Source: CADEDV01 sp964437415 (GTDB taxonomy: Bacteria > Bacteroidota > Bacteroidia > Chitinophagales > Chitinophagaceae). Taken from it: a stretch of DNA of 64,000 bases. The stretch spans positions 52,513 to 116,512 of the forward strand of contig CAYTGN010000010.1 in NCBI GenBank assembly GCA_964437415.1, written 5' to 3'. Made by a program: the position numbers and the translations under genes. Positions 63,046 to 64,000 of the stretch are shown here, in pieces. How positions within the stretch are numbered: position 1 is the stretch's first letter; each line of letters starts with the position of its first letter. Below the pieces are notes generated by a model that ran no database searches, was not told where the DNA came from, and saw nothing but the letters and a program-made list of their open reading frames with translations.

Positions 63046-63264
63046 ATGAACCTGCATGAATCAAAAAGCTGCCCGAGATGCGGCAACCCATTTGAATGCA
63101 AACCGGACAATATCACCCAGTGCCAGTGTTTTGACATGAAGTTCACAGCCGAAGAAAAAGCATTTATTGAAGAACGTTATAATGATTGCCTTTGCCGCAA
63201 TTGCCTGGAACAACTGAAGAGCCAGGTGGAATTGTTCAAAGAGCAATTTATTTACCGTAAATGA
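63046..63264 (+). CDS. Cysteine-rich CWC family protein
   Basis: 72 residues. Starts 3 bases after the btuB stop, with which it is probably co-transcribed. Two zinc-ribbon-like cysteine groups: CPRCGNPFEC (residues 9-18) with CQCF (26-29), and CLCRNC (~49-54), plus an acidic helix between and a hydrophilic helical C-terminus. This is the cysteine-rich CWC family. Sitting right behind a riboswitch-controlled receptor gene, it is likely regulated by cobalamin as well. The function is not known; metal binding is an inference from the cysteines. Confidence 0.85.
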   Translation: MNLHESKSCPRCGNPFECKPDNITQCQCFDMKFTAEEKAFIEERYNDCLCRNCLEQLKSQVELFKEQFIYRK

Positions 63265-63267
63265 TAA

Positions 63268-63295
63268 AAAGCTCCGGGTATCCCGGAGTTTTTTA
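63268..63295 (+). terminator. Rho-independent terminator after the btuB-CWC operon
   Basis: CTCCGGG (63272-63278) pairs with CCCGGAG (63282-63288), loop TAT, followed by TTTTTTATTT. It closes the riboswitch-controlled operon. Confidence 0.93.
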
Positions 63296-63320
63296 TTTAG
63301 TGTCACTTTGCATCACTCAT

Positions 63321-63328
63321 TACCTTTG
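63321..63328 (+). promoter_or_regulatory. Candidate -7 element for marC
   Basis: TACCTTTG matches the Bacteroidota TAnnTTTG consensus, 19 bases ahead of the marC ATG. The -33 region carries only a weak TTTA. Confidence 0.45.
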
Positions 63329-63346
63329 CCCCGAAAACCAGCCAGT

Positions 63347-63922
63347 ATGACCATTGACATCAAAGAACTGCTCACCGTCACTTTCACCTTGTTTGCCATC
63401 ATTGATATTATCGGCTCCGTGCCTATTCTTATTTCGCTGAAAGAAAAAGTGGGTGGCATCAACGAACTGCGGGCCACGATCATTTCCGGCGGGTTGATGA
63501 TCCTGTTTCTGTATCTCGGTCAGCCATTTTTGAATTTGCTGAGCCTGGATGTGAAATCCTTTGCAGTAGGCGGTTCCATCGTCATCTTCATTCTTGGGCT
63601 CGAAATGGTGCTGGGGCTTGAATTTTTTAAAAGTGAAAAAGATATCCGTGCCGCCACGGTGGTGCCAATTGCTTTCCCGCTGATAGCAGGTTCGGGAACA
63701 TTGACCACCATCATGTCGCTGAAGGCCAATTATGGCGAAACCACGATACTCCTTGCCATTGTTGCCAATCTCATCATTGTTTATATTGTCTTAAAATCAT
63801 TGAGTGTCATTGCCCGTTTGCTCGGCCCGGCAGGTTTGATAGCGGTAAGAAAATTTTTTGGCGTAATATTGCTCGCCATTGCGGTGAAGATATTCGCCAG
63901 CAATGCACCGGGGTTAATTTAA
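63347..63922 (+). CDS. MarC-family integral membrane protein
   Basis: 191 residues from the ATG at 63347 (MTIDIKELLTVTFTLFA); thirteen upstream in-frame codons cross the promoter element and are rejected. About six transmembrane helices, with the family segments 'FAIIDIIGSVPILISLKEK', 'GSIVIFILGLEMVLG' and 'VPIAFPLIAGSGTLTTIM'. The MarC/UPF0056 family was once linked to multiple antibiotic resistance; that role has not held up, and the transported substrate is unknown. It has its own candidate promoter after the btuB-CWC terminator. Confidence 0.9.
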   Translation: MTIDIKELLTVTFTLFAIIDIIGSVPILISLKEKVGGINELRATIISGGLMILFLYLGQPFLNLLSLDVKSFAVGGSIVIFILGLEMVLGLEFFKSEKDIRAATVVPIAFPLIAGSGTLTTIMSLKANYGETTILLAIVANLIIVYIVLKSLSVIARLLGPAGLIAVRKFFGVILLAIAVKIFASNAPGLI

Positions 63923-63946
63923 TAACCCCTTCATTTTCAGTATGAC

Positions 63947-64000
63947 GGCCTCGTAGTACAATGGATAGTATAAGAGTTTCCGAAGCTCCAGATACAGGTT
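63947..64000 (+). tRNA. tRNA-Arg(CCG), truncated by the window end
   Basis: The 5' acceptor GGCCTCG is followed by T8-A9, a D arm (GTAC/GTAT with loop AATGGATA), then an anticodon arm with the seven-base loop TTCCGAA, giving anticodon CCG at 63980-63982 (Arg, codon CGG). The anticodon stem has one A-C mismatch at its first pair. The sequence stops inside the T arm (CAGGTT), so the 3' half is outside the window. Confidence 0.85.

Overview
The window is a stretch of Bacteroidota chromosome, most likely Chitinophagaceae or a close relative (inferred from gene content; no 16S gene is present). Supporting signs are a complete gldK-gldL-gldM-gldN set, a GldB-type lipoprotein, several TonB-dependent receptors, DUF5686, DUF4271, DUF4783 and DUF6089 proteins, many short lipoproteins, and promoter elements of the Bacteroidota TAnnTTTG type. 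Coding density is high. I see no insertion sequence, prophage, CRISPR array or rRNA. One tRNA runs off the right edge.

Left third (1-28100). A 5'-truncated three-part protein (peptidase MA-like, TolB-like propeller, outer-membrane barrel) and a DUF5686 protein come first. A glycerol block follows: glpD, a glycerophosphodiester phosphodiesterase lipoprotein, glpK and glpF. Then come RidA, a small XRE regulator, a lipocalin-like lipoprotein, a class III aminotransferase diverging from a gamma-carbonic anhydrase, RsgA, an alpha/beta hydrolase, a MoxR-DUF58-BatD-like-BatA stress cluster, NadE diverging from GldB, ApaG, isocitrate dehydrogenase, a YciH/SUI1 factor, NadC and DUF4783.

Middle (28300-43600). 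GpmI and a haem-binding-domain protein are followed by a probable iron/haem uptake run (unknown membrane protein, TonB receptor, PepSY protein). An ECF sigma factor comes next with a protein that joins an anti-sigma-like N-terminus to a beta-rich C-terminus, then a lipoprotein and uvrC. Facing them on the minus strand is gldKLMN, the type IX secretion and gliding core. It carries a clear intrinsic terminator between gldK and gldL.

Right third (43600-64000). On the minus strand lie a DUF255 thioredoxin-like protein, HemD with DUF4271, an Omp85-type protein, GpsA, a TolC-adaptor efflux pair without its pump, a Cys/Met-metabolism PLP enzyme and an amino acid permease. HemW and another TonB receptor are on the plus strand. 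The end of the window holds a cobalamin riboswitch with its own promoter, driving a BtuB-like receptor and a small cysteine-rich CWC protein closed by a terminator. MarC and a truncated tRNA-Arg(CCG) follow.

Most of the window is ordinary housekeeping and envelope biology. I did not find a convincing undescribed multi-gene system. The points most worth a second look are the gldK/gldL terminator, the peripheral hairpin inside the B12 riboswitch, the sigma factor with its hybrid membrane/barrel partner, a 35-residue membrane ORF near hemW, and the pump-less TolC/adaptor operon.
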